Positions 25,662-34,181 are shown, counted from the first letter of the stretch. The stretch: DNA of 64,000 bases from Allobacillus halotolerans (GCF_018967645.1 NZ_JAHLZF010000010.1:34204-98203), one strand, 5' to 3'. The notes: generated by a model from the sequence alone, not told the origin. Program-made: numbers and translations.

Positions 25662-26320
25662 TTTTGACGGTTGGAATATTCCTATTATCGCAATGGCTTT
25701 ATGTGAAAATAAAAAAAAGCTTCTTATTGCCCGTATTTACAACAACAATTGTGATTATCTTATTATTATTATCAACAGGTCATACATACAAACATTATTA
25801 TGAAACAGCTCAATGGATCGACTGGTTGCTTGGCCCAGCGGTGGTAGCTTTAAGTTATCCATTGTACAAGCATCGTAAAATGCTTCTTAAAAACGGTGTG
25901 AAAATTATTAGTTGGGTGGTAGTTGCAACAGCAATTAGTATTCTAACTGGTGCGTTCATCTTTTGGTTGTTTGGTGTAAATGATACGTATGTTGTCACAG
26001 CCATGCTGAAAAATATTACAGCCCCTGTAGCAATTGACTTGGCAGAAATCTATGGAGGAATTCCAGCTTTAATTGCGGTGCTTTGTACATTAGCAGGTAT
26101 GCTAGGTGCTGTCGCAGGTCCCCCTGTGTTCCGTTTATTAAATATAAAAAGCAGTATTGCAAAGGGAGTAGCAATGGGCTCCACTGCACATGCCATTGGA
26201 ACCTCTCGACTTTTGGAAGATGATGATTACGCAGGAGCAATCAGTACGCTTTCTTTTCTAATTGTGACGTTAATCATGCCGGTTATTGTTCCAATTTTAG
26301 TATATTTAATGGTCAATTAA
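25652..26320 (+). CDS. lrgB: LrgB/CidB-family membrane protein
   Basis: A 222-aa protein with several transmembrane segments and the conserved LrgB core: NITAPVAIDLAE, GGIPALIAVLC, and AHAIGTSRLLEDDDYAGAIS. Partner of LrgA; the pair influences autolysis and, in Bacillus, pyruvate transport. Start GTG overlaps the lrgA stop and follows AGAGAGGG. A strong terminator follows. A second, N-terminally truncated lrgB lies 1.5 kb downstream. The base composition here still resembles the AT-richer left half of the window. Confidence 0.92.
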   Translation: MWLILTVGIFLLSQWLYVKIKKSFLLPVFTTTIVIILLLLSTGHTYKHYYETAQWIDWLLGPAVVALSYPLYKHRKMLLKNGVKIISWVVVATAISILTGAFIFWLFGVNDTYVVTAMLKNITAPVAIDLAEIYGGIPALIAVLCTLAGMLGAVAGPPVFRLLNIKSSIAKGVAMGSTAHAIGTSRLLEDDDYAGAISTLSFLIVTLIMPVIVPILVYLMVN

Positions 26321-26372
26321 ATAGAATTCAATTACAATAATTCAATGAAAAAATAATACCTGAACCAATAAC

Positions 26373-26405
26373 AAAACCCGGCTGCCTCAATAGCCGGGTT
26401 TTATC
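26373..26405. terminator. Intrinsic terminator after lrgAB
   Basis: Perfect stem AAAACCCGGCT / AGCCGGGTTTT with an 8-nt loop and U-rich tail; the A-run on the left makes it active in both directions. Confidence 0.9.
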
Positions 26406-26509
26406 TTTCTAATAAGGGAGATTTAAACCAATGTTACTTCTGCTCAGCCGAACGCAACTCCACTCGACGGATTTTATCGATTTTTTTTCGGTAGTTCTTC
26501 AATGAACTG

Positions 26510-27240
26510 TTAGGTCACATATCATCCTAACCAGGGTGCATATCGCCCGGTGCGGGGCCCATATATTTTCAATTTGGGAGCATATCTCGCATATTTTCTT
26601 CTGAGTCACTATGATCATGCTTAGGTCTCATTTTATTTTGCATTCGGTTCATATTTTTGGGTTTTGGGCTCACATATTCAGACGGCGGTCGCATATCTAA
26701 TAGATTCGGTCACATATCATCCTAACTAGGGTGCATATCGTGCGGTGCGGGGCTCATATATTTTCAAGTTGGGTGCATAACTTTCATATTATCTGCAGCG
26801 TCTACTATGATCAGCTTAGACCTCATTATATTTTGCATTCGGCTCATATTTTTGGATTTTGGGTCCATATATTCAGACGGCGGTCGCATATCTAATAGAT
26901 TCGGTCGCATATCTTCCTAACCAGGGTGCATATCGGCCGGTGTGGGGCCTATATATTTTCAAGTTGGGAGCATAACTCTCATATTATCTGTTGCTTTACT
27001 ACGATCATACTTAGGCTTCATTTTATTTTGCATTTGGCTCATGTTTTTGGGTTTTGGGTCCATATATTCTGAAGACGGGCGCATATCTAATAGATTCGGT
27101 CGCATATCTTCCTAACCAGGGTGCATATCGTGCGGTGCGGGGCCCATATATTTTCAAGTTGGGTGCATGTCTTTTAGCGTTCTTCTCATGAAACGTCAAA
27201 GCGGGCGTATATTTCCTTAGATTGGCCCCATAAATTACCA
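26510..27240. repeat. 21-bp-pitch repeat array B with a 195-bp tandem macro-repeat
   Basis: About 34 degenerate units with GGGTGCATAT/GGTCGCATAT-like cores on the plus strand. Units are grouped in a 195-bp tandem repeat: the landmark GGGTGCATATCG occurs at 26534, 26729, 26924 and 27119, giving three full copies with no net indel and a partial fourth. Each copy also carries GGGGCCCATATATTTTCAA-like and GACGGCGGTCGCATATCTAA-like units and one poorly conserved unit around CTATGATCA. The array fills the gap between the lrgAB terminator and a convergent hydrolase gene. No promoter or gene was recognised inside; open frames here follow from the 21-bp phase. Confidence 0.9.
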
Positions 27241-27259
27241 AGTTTCAATAATTCAAACC

Positions 27260-27703
27260 TTATCGATAAGCACTCTCGCACGTATCTGCGATCGGTTCAT
27301 AGTAGCAGTGTTGTTTATATTGTCCGGTGAATGGTTGGCCGTACCAGGTAGGTGGGCAGGGTGCATATGGGTTAAAGTACCATAAGGCATATTTCGATGG
27401 GTGTTGCCTCCATCGTTGCACGACTCTTCTTGCTAACTTTCTTTCTACTTCTCTTGCAGGTTGGTAAAACAAATTTCCTTTTTGTACGGCTTCAAAGGAG
27501 AAGTTTCCCCCTTGAACTTGGTAGATGACTTCTTCGATGTTTCGCACTTCTCGGAAATCCAAACAATCTGCAACGGCTCTGTTTACGATCACATTTCCGA
27601 CCATCAGCATTCCTAATCTACCTTCCCCTTCAGCTTCTGCCCGCATCATCCGAGCGATTAAATCGATGTCTTTACTTGTATGTCTTACTCTTGTCACATC
27701 CAT
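27260..27703 (-). CDS. Cell wall hydrolase, SleB/CwlJ type
   Basis: A 147-aa protein with the Hydrolase_2 domain: the catalytic Glu lies in RMMRAEAEGEGRLGM and the family's VGNVIVNRA and FYQPA segments are present; NPYAPCPPTWYGQPFTGQYK is typical for CwlJ. These enzymes cleave cortex or cell-wall glycan during spore germination. It lacks a signal peptide, like CwlJ, which is placed in the spore coat. ATG 27703 lies after AGAGGTG; the GTG one codon upstream is an alternative. It is isolated, convergent with array B, and divergent from the truncated lrgB. Confidence 0.88.
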   Translation of the reverse strand: MDVTRVRHTSKDIDLIARMMRAEAEGEGRLGMLMVGNVIVNRAVADCLDFREVRNIEEVIYQVQGGNFSFEAVQKGNLFYQPAREVERKLARRVVQRWRQHPSKYALWYFNPYAPCPPTWYGQPFTGQYKQHCYYEPIADTCESAYR

Positions 27704-27783
27704 CACCTCTAACTATATTGTATGAATGGCTCATGGTTACATGTTCTTTTTTTTACACTGTGATCGAAAGAATGTGTTGTAGC

Positions 27784-28104
27784 GCAAAGCTGAAAAATAT
27801 TACGACTCCGGTAGCGATTGACTTGGCGGAACTTTATGGCGGTATTCCAACGTTGGTTGCGATTATTTGTACTTTATTCGGTATGATTGGAGCAGTCGTC
27901 GGCCCGATGATCTATCGACGGTTTCGTGTTCAAAGTAAACTGGCACAAGGCGTAGCGATGGGTGCCCTCGCGCATGCAATTGGTACATCGAGATTGATGG
28001 AGGAGGATGATTATGCAGGTGCCATCAGTACGTTATCCTTTTTAGTAGTAACGTTGGTAATGCCATTGATCGTCCCTGTGTTGGTATATTGGCTCGTCGG
28101 TTAG
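27784..28104 (+). pseudogene. lrgB: Truncated second lrgB (C-terminal half only)
   Basis: Residues matching the C-terminal half of the intact LrgB upstream, from KLKNITTPVAIDLAE through AHAIGTSRLMEEDDYAGAIS to the C-terminus, with no internal stop. The N-terminal half is missing: the sequence before 27784 (an open frame continues to about 27676) is unrelated and overlaps the 5' end of the cell wall hydrolase. There is no lrgA beside it. The fragment is more GC-rich than the intact lrgB and matches the right half of the window. It is most likely a remnant, but translation from an upstream start cannot be excluded. Confidence 0.85.
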
Positions 28105-28149
28105 GTTGTCGAAATCTGTTGAAAAAAGTCATATAAAAAGGTTTTGTGA

Positions 28150-28199
28150 TATAATAAAAAGGAGACTGAAATTTTATATACATAGAAAATAAATTTCAG
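28150..28199 (+). promoter_or_regulatory. -10-like box and 5'-UTR inverted repeat before the small lipoprotein gene
   Basis: TATAAT at 28150-28155 has no good -35 at 17 bp. Downstream, CTGAAATTT (28166-28174) and AAATTTCAG (28191-28199) form a perfect 9-bp inverted repeat 11 nt before the AAGGGGGA ribosome site. It could be an operator or an mRNA hairpin near the start site. Confidence 0.4.
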
Positions 28200-28225
28200 C
28201 GATTGAATATAAGGGGGAAATATTG

Positions 28226-28534
28226 TTGAGAAAGTTAATTATGACCGTCTTAATGGCAGGTTTTCTACTGTTAGTCGCCTGCGGAGGACAAAGCATTGAA
28301 GGAAAATGGGAAGATAGCACAGGCGCAATCGTTGAGATTACTGAAGATGCGATGAAATTCGGGGAAGATATGGGTCTGGCCTTAGAAATTGACCTCGCAC
28401 ATATAGAAGATGACTTGTATGAAATCTCCATGATGGGTGAATCTGAAGAAGTGAAATTCAACGTCGATGGCGATGAGTTAACCATGGAGCACGTGAGCTC
28501 TGGTGAATCAGAGGTTCTGATAAGAGCTGAATAA
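28226..28534 (+). CDS. Small lipoprotein of unknown function
   Basis: About 102 aa with a lipoprotein signal ending in the lipobox LVAC-GG, then a short acidic beta-rich domain (IEGKWEDSTG... FNVDGDELTME) that resembles the small lipocalin-like or DUF5640-type domains found in Bacillus lipoproteins. Tandem TTG codons at 28223 and 28226 compete as starts; 28226 has better spacing from AAGGGGGA. It is a single-gene unit with its own terminator. No specific function can be assigned. Confidence 0.78.
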   Translation: MRKLIMTVLMAGFLLLVACGGQSIEGKWEDSTGAIVEITEDAMKFGEDMGLALEIDLAHIEDDLYEISMMGESEEVKFNVDGDELTMEHVSSGESEVLIRAE

Positions 28535-28549
28535 TGGAAAGAGAAAATC

Positions 28550-28577
28550 AGGCTGTCCAATGCGGGCAGCCTTTTTT
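28550..28577 (+). terminator. Intrinsic terminator after the small lipoprotein gene
   Basis: AGGCTGTCC / GGGCAGCCT stem (one G-T pair), 5-nt loop, six T. A short repeat array starts about 28 bp further on. Confidence 0.88.
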
Positions 28578-28604
28578 GAATAAAATTGTTCAGGCATGGC
28601 GTGG

Positions 28605-28745
28605 CACATATAAATCTGATTTGGGTGCATATCTCCAATAGTTGGGTCCATATAGTTGGTCTTTGGTCACATAAAATGGACTGGAGGGTTCATATACGGC
28701 CACGGTGGCTCAAATAATTGAATTAAGGTCGCATATATTGCTGAT
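28605..28745. repeat. 21-bp-pitch repeat array C (short, about 7 units)
   Basis: Units of the form GGCACATAT, GGGTGCATAT, GGGTCCATAT, GGTCACATA, GGGTTCATAT, GGCTCAAAT and GGTCGCATAT follow one another at about 21 bp on the plus strand. It occupies the gap between the lipoprotein terminator and the 3' end of the convergent speG gene. No macro-repeat is seen. Confidence 0.82.
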
Positions 28746-28767
28746 GACTGAGCGGAAGGAACAAAAT

Positions 28768-29283
28768 TTACGCTCCAAATACATAATCCTTCCGCAGTAA
28801 ACTCATCACAAAGGCATCATGATATTCGCCGTTCACGAAATAATGTTCACGCAGCCTGCCATCGATTTGAAATCCAATTTTTTTGTAGATGTGCACGGCT
28901 TTTTCGTTTATTTCATCGACATATAAATACAGTTTGCGCAGGTTCACTTTATTGAACCCATATTCCACGGTTAATCGCGTGGCGTCTGCAGCATAGCCTT
29001 TTCCTTGATGCTCGGGTGCGATCATAATTCCGAATTCTGCGTTTCGGTGTCTTGTTTCAATATCAAAAAGGCCGACATAGCCAATTCGTTCGTCATTTTG
29101 GTACAAAACAAATTGACGGTGCGAGTCGTTGTCCTGGCTGTTTTCATATATCGTGTTCATTTTTTCAAGCGTCGTGTAAGGCTCTTCAAACCAGTAGTCC
29201 ATCACATCAGAGTTGACGCGCATTTGATGCATGAATTCCAGGTCGCTTTTTTCTAAAGGTCGTAAGTGTAAGTTGTTTGTCAT
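28768..29283 (-). CDS. speG: Spermidine/polyamine N-acetyltransferase (GNAT)
   Basis: A 171-aa RimL/SpeG-type acetyltransferase. It follows the SpeG pattern closely: LRPLEKSDLEFMHQM, YWFEEPY near residue 35, AEFGIMIAPEHQGKGYA with the acetyl-CoA-binding QGKGYA, and NEKAVHIYKKIGF. It transfers acetyl groups to spermidine or spermine, lowering polyamine stress. The C-terminal tail present in E. coli SpeG is shorter. AAGGAGA precedes the ATG. It is a monocistronic gene convergent with the small lipoprotein. Assignment to SpeG rather than RimJ/RimL rests on the WFEEPY motif. Confidence 0.82.
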   Translation of the reverse strand: MTNNLHLRPLEKSDLEFMHQMRVNSDVMDYWFEEPYTTLEKMNTIYENSQDNDSHRQFVLYQNDERIGYVGLFDIETRHRNAEFGIMIAPEHQGKGYAADATRLTVEYGFNKVNLRKLYLYVDEINEKAVHIYKKIGFQIDGRLREHYFVNGEYHDAFVMSLLRKDYVFGA

Positions 29284-29504
29284 TATGGGTTCTCCTTCGT
29301 TTGCAGATTATTTTTATCATAGCAAAGCAGTGAGAAAACGTGAAATGATTGATTTGAAGGTTAGCGATTTTTTGAGCGTTGAACGGTCTGTCAGGAGAGA
29401 AGTTTTTTTAGATGCGCAATGAATCGAATGGAGGAAAGTTTTAGCAAAGAATGATATAATCTACGTAACTTAGTCGAATTTCCAGTAAGTTGGGAGAGAC
29501 GGAA

Positions 29505-30449
29505 ATGAAACAGAAACGATGGATGTTAGTCTTGGTGACTGTGGGCTTGCTTATTTTGCCAATACATATGACAGCTGAAGAAAATCAGAATGAGCCTACT
29601 GTTCAGGAAGAAAATGATCCGCCAGCTGAAAGTCCGGAAACGGATGATCCTGAAATACCCAAGGATGAAGAAAATAAACCAGCTCAGCCGGACGGGAATA
29701 ACGAAGACGAGTCGCCTGACGATGGACCGTTGAAGGAAGAAGAGTCAAACGGAACAACAGATGAATCCCCAAGTCCAGAAGAAGAATCTAAGCCAAGTAA
29801 AAAGCCGGATAAAGATAAAAATAAAGCCCCTGACAAAGATAAAAATGAATCAACAGAAAAAAACGAGCAAGATCGTTCACCACAGCAAGATAAGGATTCT
29901 ACAACAAAAGAAGAGTCCGATAAAAAGGATTCAACTAAAAAAGACGATAATTCGAAAACATCAACAGACAACACAAGCAAACCGAAAAACGACGCAAATG
30001 ATTCAACGGACACAACTAACGAAACTTCAACTCCAACCAACTCATCGAACAGCGAGTCTACATACGAAGATAATTCAGATCCTGAGATCGAGGATGTGCA
30101 ACTGGAGGATGAAGAGGTTGACGAAGATGAAGAGACGGAAGAAGTCGATGAAGATGAAGACGAGGAAGAGGATTCAGCACTCGGCGGAATCGGCAGCAAT
30201 ATTTTCTCGAATCAACGCGTGACGGATGGATTTTTTCAAGAAGTTCGGTTGGTAAAGAGTAAACCTGAGGAAAAAGAAGCTGAAGCGGAGACGGATGCAG
30301 ATTCAGCGAATGAAGTGAAAGTGAAACATTATTCTTCCGGTTACACATCGGATGAGCCGAATACGTTATTGATTGTAGTCATCGTGTTGACGACAGGAAT
30401 TTTAGCGTTTATGGCGATTCAGCATTTGGTGAAACGGCGAGAGAAGTAA
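29505..30449 (+). CDS. Membrane-anchored, acidic low-complexity surface protein
   Basis: A 314-aa protein of unknown function. Signal-like hydrophobic segment near residues 5-22, then about 190 residues almost entirely of Glu, Asp, Lys, Ser, Thr, Pro and Asn, ending in a run of Glu/Asp (EDEEVDEDEETEEVDEDED). A short more regular stretch (GSNIFSNQRVTDGFFQEVRL) follows, then a C-terminal transmembrane helix (LLIVVIVLTTGILAFMAI) with a basic tail. The layout of signal, disordered spacer and C-terminal anchor recalls EssA-like or wall-spanning tether proteins, but no domain was recognised. ATG 29505 follows GGGAGAGACGG. The poly-Ser frame on the other strand is its shadow. Confidence 0.75.
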   Translation: MKQKRWMLVLVTVGLLILPIHMTAEENQNEPTVQEENDPPAESPETDDPEIPKDEENKPAQPDGNNEDESPDDGPLKEEESNGTTDESPSPEEESKPSKKPDKDKNKAPDKDKNESTEKNEQDRSPQQDKDSTTKEESDKKDSTKKDDNSKTSTDNTSKPKNDANDSTDTTNETSTPTNSSNSESTYEDNSDPEIEDVQLEDEEVDEDEETEEVDEDEDEEEDSALGGIGSNIFSNQRVTDGFFQEVRLVKSKPEEKEAEAETDADSANEVKVKHYSSGYTSDEPNTLLIVVIVLTTGILAFMAIQHLVKRREK

Positions 30450-30521
30450 ATGAATTGGCGCAACTCGATTCAAGGGTCGCGCCATTTGTTTATTTTTTCA
30501 ACAAAAAAGGAGGCGTTCTTC

Positions 30522-31148
30522 ATGGAAAATTACGTTTGGTATGCGAGTTACGGATCGAATATTAACCAAGATCGTTTTCATGCGTATATTTTTGGGGAAA
30601 TTCCGCCGGGAGGAACGGTGAGTGAGATTGGTTGTCGCGATCAGTCTCTCCCTTTGCGTGCTGAAAATGTGATGATTGATTTTCCGATGTTTTTCGCGAA
30701 GCAGTCGAAGAGGTGGGACAATAAAGGAGTCGGTTTCATTGATACGACGTCGAATCCGGATCGGCCGACTTATGGACGGATGTATTTGATTACGAAGGAG
30801 CAATATGTTGATGTCGTTCGGCAAGAAAATAACGATATGACACTTGAGATTGATTTTGACCAACTGGAGTCGAAGGGAGAGTATGTCATCGATTCGAATA
30901 AGATGTACGGGAAAGTCCTCGACGTCGGAGAAAAAGAGGGACGTCCGATTTATACGTTTACGCATCCGAATGCAATCCAGCCGAATGAACGGATGACTCC
31001 TTCGATGACGTATTTGAAAGTGATCGGCGCGGGGATCAAAGAAGCGTTTGAAATTTCGACAGAGGAATTGGTCGATTATTATTTCTTACGAGAAGAAGTA
31101 GCGGAGGCTTATACGAGAGCGGAATTATTGAAACAATTGGCCCGGTAA
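30522..31148 (+). CDS. Gamma-glutamylcyclotransferase-fold-like protein
   Basis: A 208-aa cytoplasmic protein beginning with VWYASYGSNI, the YGSN substrate-loop signature of the GGCT/AIG2-like fold, and a later GRMYLITKEQY segment. Many Bacillaceae carry a similar protein without assigned reaction. ATG 30522 follows GGAGGCG; an in-frame start at 30450 would include unrelated sequence. Gamma-glutamyl cyclotransferase activity is possible but not shown; the catalytic Glu expected in the middle of GGCT proteins could not be placed with certainty. Confidence 0.78.
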   Translation: MENYVWYASYGSNINQDRFHAYIFGEIPPGGTVSEIGCRDQSLPLRAENVMIDFPMFFAKQSKRWDNKGVGFIDTTSNPDRPTYGRMYLITKEQYVDVVRQENNDMTLEIDFDQLESKGEYVIDSNKMYGKVLDVGEKEGRPIYTFTHPNAIQPNERMTPSMTYLKVIGAGIKEAFEISTEELVDYYFLREEVAEAYTRAELLKQLAR

Positions 31149-31256
31149 GTCGGTTGAACGAGCAAACTTTCATTGAGCCTCTATCTTTTGCATGAATTTT
31201 CAGCTAATATAATACTATAGAACTATAAAAAGAGAAAAGAATAAAGGGGTAGAGAA

Positions 31257-33104
31257 ATGAAGTTTTGTTCAGAGTGTGGAACGGAATTGTCTGAGTCGAC
31301 AGCATTCTGTTCGAATTGCGGGAAAGAAGTAGGGTCGTCAACGAATCAACAGGGGGAAAAACCGACGACAAATGGGGCGAATCGACAAAGCCAGACGAAT
31401 GATGGAATAGGGGTATTCATCAAAAAACATAAGCAATTGTTGTCAATTGGATTAGGTGTGGCACTCGTCATATTGGCTGGTTATTTCACCTTATCATTTA
31501 TCAATTCATCAGAGCGTTTCGTCAATGGCGTCGTGGAAGCTATTGAAGAAGATGATTATGAATCATTGGTTGGTACGATGTATTTTTCAGATACGGAAGA
31601 AGAGATTTCAAAAAATGAAATAGAAATTTATATTGATTATATTAAAGAAAATGCCAACCATCTTGATCAAGTGAAGCGTGGCTTACAAGAGCAAGCGGAG
31701 ATGATCGAGCAAGAACATGCGATTTCACAAGATTTTTCTAGCTATGCGGAAGAAATGTATTTGGTAAAACGGGAAGGATTTTTAAAAGATTCTTATCAAA
31801 TTCATGTCATCCCGAGTTATATAACGGTTGAATCGACGATGGATGGTTTAATTTTATCTAATGAATCAGAAGAGGAACTACATACGTTTTCGACACATGA
31901 AAGTACATTTGAAGTAGGACCGACTGTACGTGGTTTTCATCAGTTCACCTTTACATATGAAGGCGAATGGATGCAGTTGGAGGAAGAACGCGAACATTAT
32001 ATTGCTGGGAAAGCTGAGCATATTTCACCGCAGTTTGATGTAGATTACGTAACATTTAAAACAGATTTTCCTATGGAATATGAAGGGAAGCTTCTTGTCG
32101 ATGGAACGGAAGTGAAGGAGCCTGTTTTTAACGAACAGATGGGTCCATTTCTACTGGATGAGCAATCAACAGTTCAATACGATGTTGATTTTCCATGGGG
32201 TACGATGTCAACAGGCGAGCAGCCGATTGATGCAGCAACAGTTTCCTTAAACTTTGAATTGCATCAAGCGTTTGCCGACCAGTTGGCAGAAGCGTTACAA
32301 AATCACTACGAAACGATTCTGACAAGCTACGAGACGAGAGACTTCATCTTGATGGAAGGGATGAATGCAGGATTACGTGATTCTTATGAATACGACTACG
32401 AATCAATGTATCGTGCGTTCGATCGAAGTGATGAGTGGTATAGTGGGTTACATTATAAAGACTTTCAAATTTATTCGAGGTTAACAAACTTCGGTAAGGA
32501 TGACCAGGGTGAGTGGTTCGTTGTCGTACCGGTGGCAGAGGATAAAATGGTGATCAACTCTTATGATCAACCGGATGCCAGTGAATTGGAGGATTACCGG
32601 AAAAACCACACTTTTTATCAGCTAAATTTCCGTGATGATGAGTGGGTTGTTGTCGATGATGTTCCGAGGTTTGGGTTTACGAGCGAAAAAGAAACGTATG
32701 ATTATACCTATGATGGCGAAGTAAGGCTATTGGAAAAAGAAGAGACGCCTGAAGAGGACGTTGAAAAAGTCGTTCAAGTCAGTGTAGGTAAATATATCGA
32801 ACATTTAGTTGAAGCTGTTAACGCTGGCGATTACTCCATTGTGTCGCCTTACATTTTATCGGGAAGTGACTTAGAGAAAGATCAACAGTCTCTTGTGGAA
32901 CGTTTGCATGAAGCAGGGACGACAGAAGAGCTTGTTTCATCAGAAGTACTGTCTGTCAAAGAAGATGGAGATAGCTGGAAAGTTGATACAAAAGAAGAGG
33001 TCACCATTCATTACGATAGCGGAGAAAGTGAAACGAACTCATATGAGTGGACCTACACAGTCGTTGAAGAAGACGGGGATTATTTACTTAGTACGATTGA
33101 ATAA
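31257..33104 (+). CDS. Zinc-ribbon membrane protein, YvbJ/TcaA-like
   Basis: A 615-aa protein. An N-terminal zinc ribbon (Cys4, Cys7, Cys18, Cys21 in FCSECG and FCSNCG) is cytoplasmic, a basic linker leads to one transmembrane helix (about residues 60-82), and the rest is extracytoplasmic with repeated alpha/beta domains. This is the architecture of TcaA (glycopeptide-response protein of staphylococci) and B. subtilis YvbJ. The C-terminal 120 residues resemble a NTF2-like TcaA domain. Exact function is unknown; a link with cell-envelope stress is known for the family. A convergent gene also encodes a zinc-ribbon membrane protein. Confidence 0.82.
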   Translation: MKFCSECGTELSESTAFCSNCGKEVGSSTNQQGEKPTTNGANRQSQTNDGIGVFIKKHKQLLSIGLGVALVILAGYFTLSFINSSERFVNGVVEAIEEDDYESLVGTMYFSDTEEEISKNEIEIYIDYIKENANHLDQVKRGLQEQAEMIEQEHAISQDFSSYAEEMYLVKREGFLKDSYQIHVIPSYITVESTMDGLILSNESEEELHTFSTHESTFEVGPTVRGFHQFTFTYEGEWMQLEEEREHYIAGKAEHISPQFDVDYVTFKTDFPMEYEGKLLVDGTEVKEPVFNEQMGPFLLDEQSTVQYDVDFPWGTMSTGEQPIDAATVSLNFELHQAFADQLAEALQNHYETILTSYETRDFILMEGMNAGLRDSYEYDYESMYRAFDRSDEWYSGLHYKDFQIYSRLTNFGKDDQGEWFVVVPVAEDKMVINSYDQPDASELEDYRKNHTFYQLNFRDDEWVVVDDVPRFGFTSEKETYDYTYDGEVRLLEKEETPEEDVEKVVQVSVGKYIEHLVEAVNAGDYSIVSPYILSGSDLEKDQQSLVERLHEAGTTEELVSSEVLSVKEDGDSWKVDTKEEVTIHYDSGESETNSYEWTYTVVEEDGDYLLSTIE

Positions 33105-33143
33105 GTAATCAGAAGCCTTTCAATAATTGTCGTTATATATAAA

Positions 33144-33186
33144 AATCGTGGAGCTGCATTAGGCATGAGCTCCACGATTTTTTTAT
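33144..33186. terminator. Bidirectional intrinsic terminator
   Basis: Perfect stem AATCGTGGAGCT / AGCTCCACGATT, 12-nt loop, T7 to the right and A-run to the left. It serves the two convergent zinc-ribbon genes. Confidence 0.92.
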
Positions 33187-33210
33187 AGTAATTGTGCAGG
33201 GCTGAAAACT

Positions 33211-33984
33211 TTAAAAATAAGTTAAGTGCTCAAACAAGTCCATCAAGTAATTATTAAATAAGAAGTATGTGATGAATGATACGAGTGCGACGCTGAATAA
33301 GGCGGCATACACATACTGGCCATTTTGTTTGGATAGGTGATGTGTCACGACGATCACGGGTGCAGCAGTGATGAATAAAGCGACAGGAACGGAAACCATA
33401 ATGGCCTGGAAGGTTTCATCGCCACCAAGTCCAGCGAACATCGAAACGATTCCCACTAGGACAAATGGAACAGCAAGTAAACAATACTGTGTGGTAATCG
33501 TAGGGATACTAACTTTTTTCTGGGTAAAAGCAAGTGGTGCGACGGTTGCGATTAACCCTGCCCCTAAAAACAAAGCAACTCCTATAAATGAGCGTGAGAA
33601 AATGTCAAAAAAAGGCAAGGATTCAGGTTCATATCCCCAACCGCCTGAATGTTCTCTGTACATCCCATTCATCCAGAAGTAAAACGCCAATGCGATGAGG
33701 ATCGCGAAAATGGCAACGGTCGTAATTCCGTAAAGAAACTGCTTATCCGTCCGTTTCAATGCCAATGTCGGGTCTTTCAAAATCGCGCCAAATTCATTCG
33801 AATACGTATGTTGATGAAAATTTACCGGTGCCTGTTTCGCTGTATTCGCGGCGTGTGTTGCAGCTACTTCATCTCGCTGGTTATGTACTTGGGCTGTTGC
33901 ATGATTGCTGGCTAATGGTGTGCCGCAATTTTCACAGAAGTTTCCATGAACTTGTTCATTTTTACAAACATGACATCGATGCAA
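33211..33984 (-). CDS. Zinc-ribbon multi-pass membrane protein
   Basis: A 258-aa protein with an N-terminal zinc ribbon (Cys4, Cys7, Cys17, Cys20 in CHVC and FCENCG), a polar linker of about 50 residues, and five or six transmembrane segments. I do not recognise a named family. A TTG start at 33984 is proposed: AAAGGAG lies 9 nt upstream, whereas the ATG at 33993 directly abuts it; this also places the zinc ribbon at the very N-terminus as in the neighbouring TcaA-like protein. The two genes converge on a shared terminator and may be functionally related. Confidence 0.72.
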   Translation of the reverse strand: MHRCHVCKNEQVHGNFCENCGTPLASNHATAQVHNQRDEVAATHAANTAKQAPVNFHQHTYSNEFGAILKDPTLALKRTDKQFLYGITTVAIFAILIALAFYFWMNGMYREHSGGWGYEPESLPFFDIFSRSFIGVALFLGAGLIATVAPLAFTQKKVSIPTITTQYCLLAVPFVLVGIVSMFAGLGGDETFQAIMVSVPVALFITAAPVIVVTHHLSKQNGQYVYAALFSVALVSFITYFLFNNYLMDLFEHLTYF

Positions 33985-34181
33985 TAATGACATCTCCTTT
34001 ACGTTTAATAATCTAATCGTATGGTACTTTCTTTGAATAAACAAGACTTTATTCCTATAATTCGTTAAAACTCTTACCGTTTCGACATGAATTCACATGA
34101 ACTTCATAGATTTTTTGTTGAAAAAATGGCATGATTTAATTATCAGATTACTGAATCTATTAAATTCGCTGGAGGTATTGG

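Noticed and set aside
26510..27240. Replication origin or iteron cluster
   Set aside because: Iterons are of similar pitch, but there is no replication initiator gene, DnaA box cluster or AT-rich unwinding region, and similar arrays occur at eight other places.
27023..27241. Minus-strand open frame inside array B with YAP/YGP-like heptads
   Set aside because: Same artefact of the 21-bp repeat as in array F; no start signal.
27676..27783. N-terminal extension of the truncated lrgB as a real gene start
   Set aside because: The extension has no similarity to LrgB, overlaps the 5' end of the opposite-strand hydrolase and lacks a ribosome site at 27676.
29684..30199. Minus-strand 171-codon frame rich in Ser
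   Set aside because: Antisense shadow of the acidic low-complexity plus-strand gene; codon bias and ribosome site favour the plus strand.
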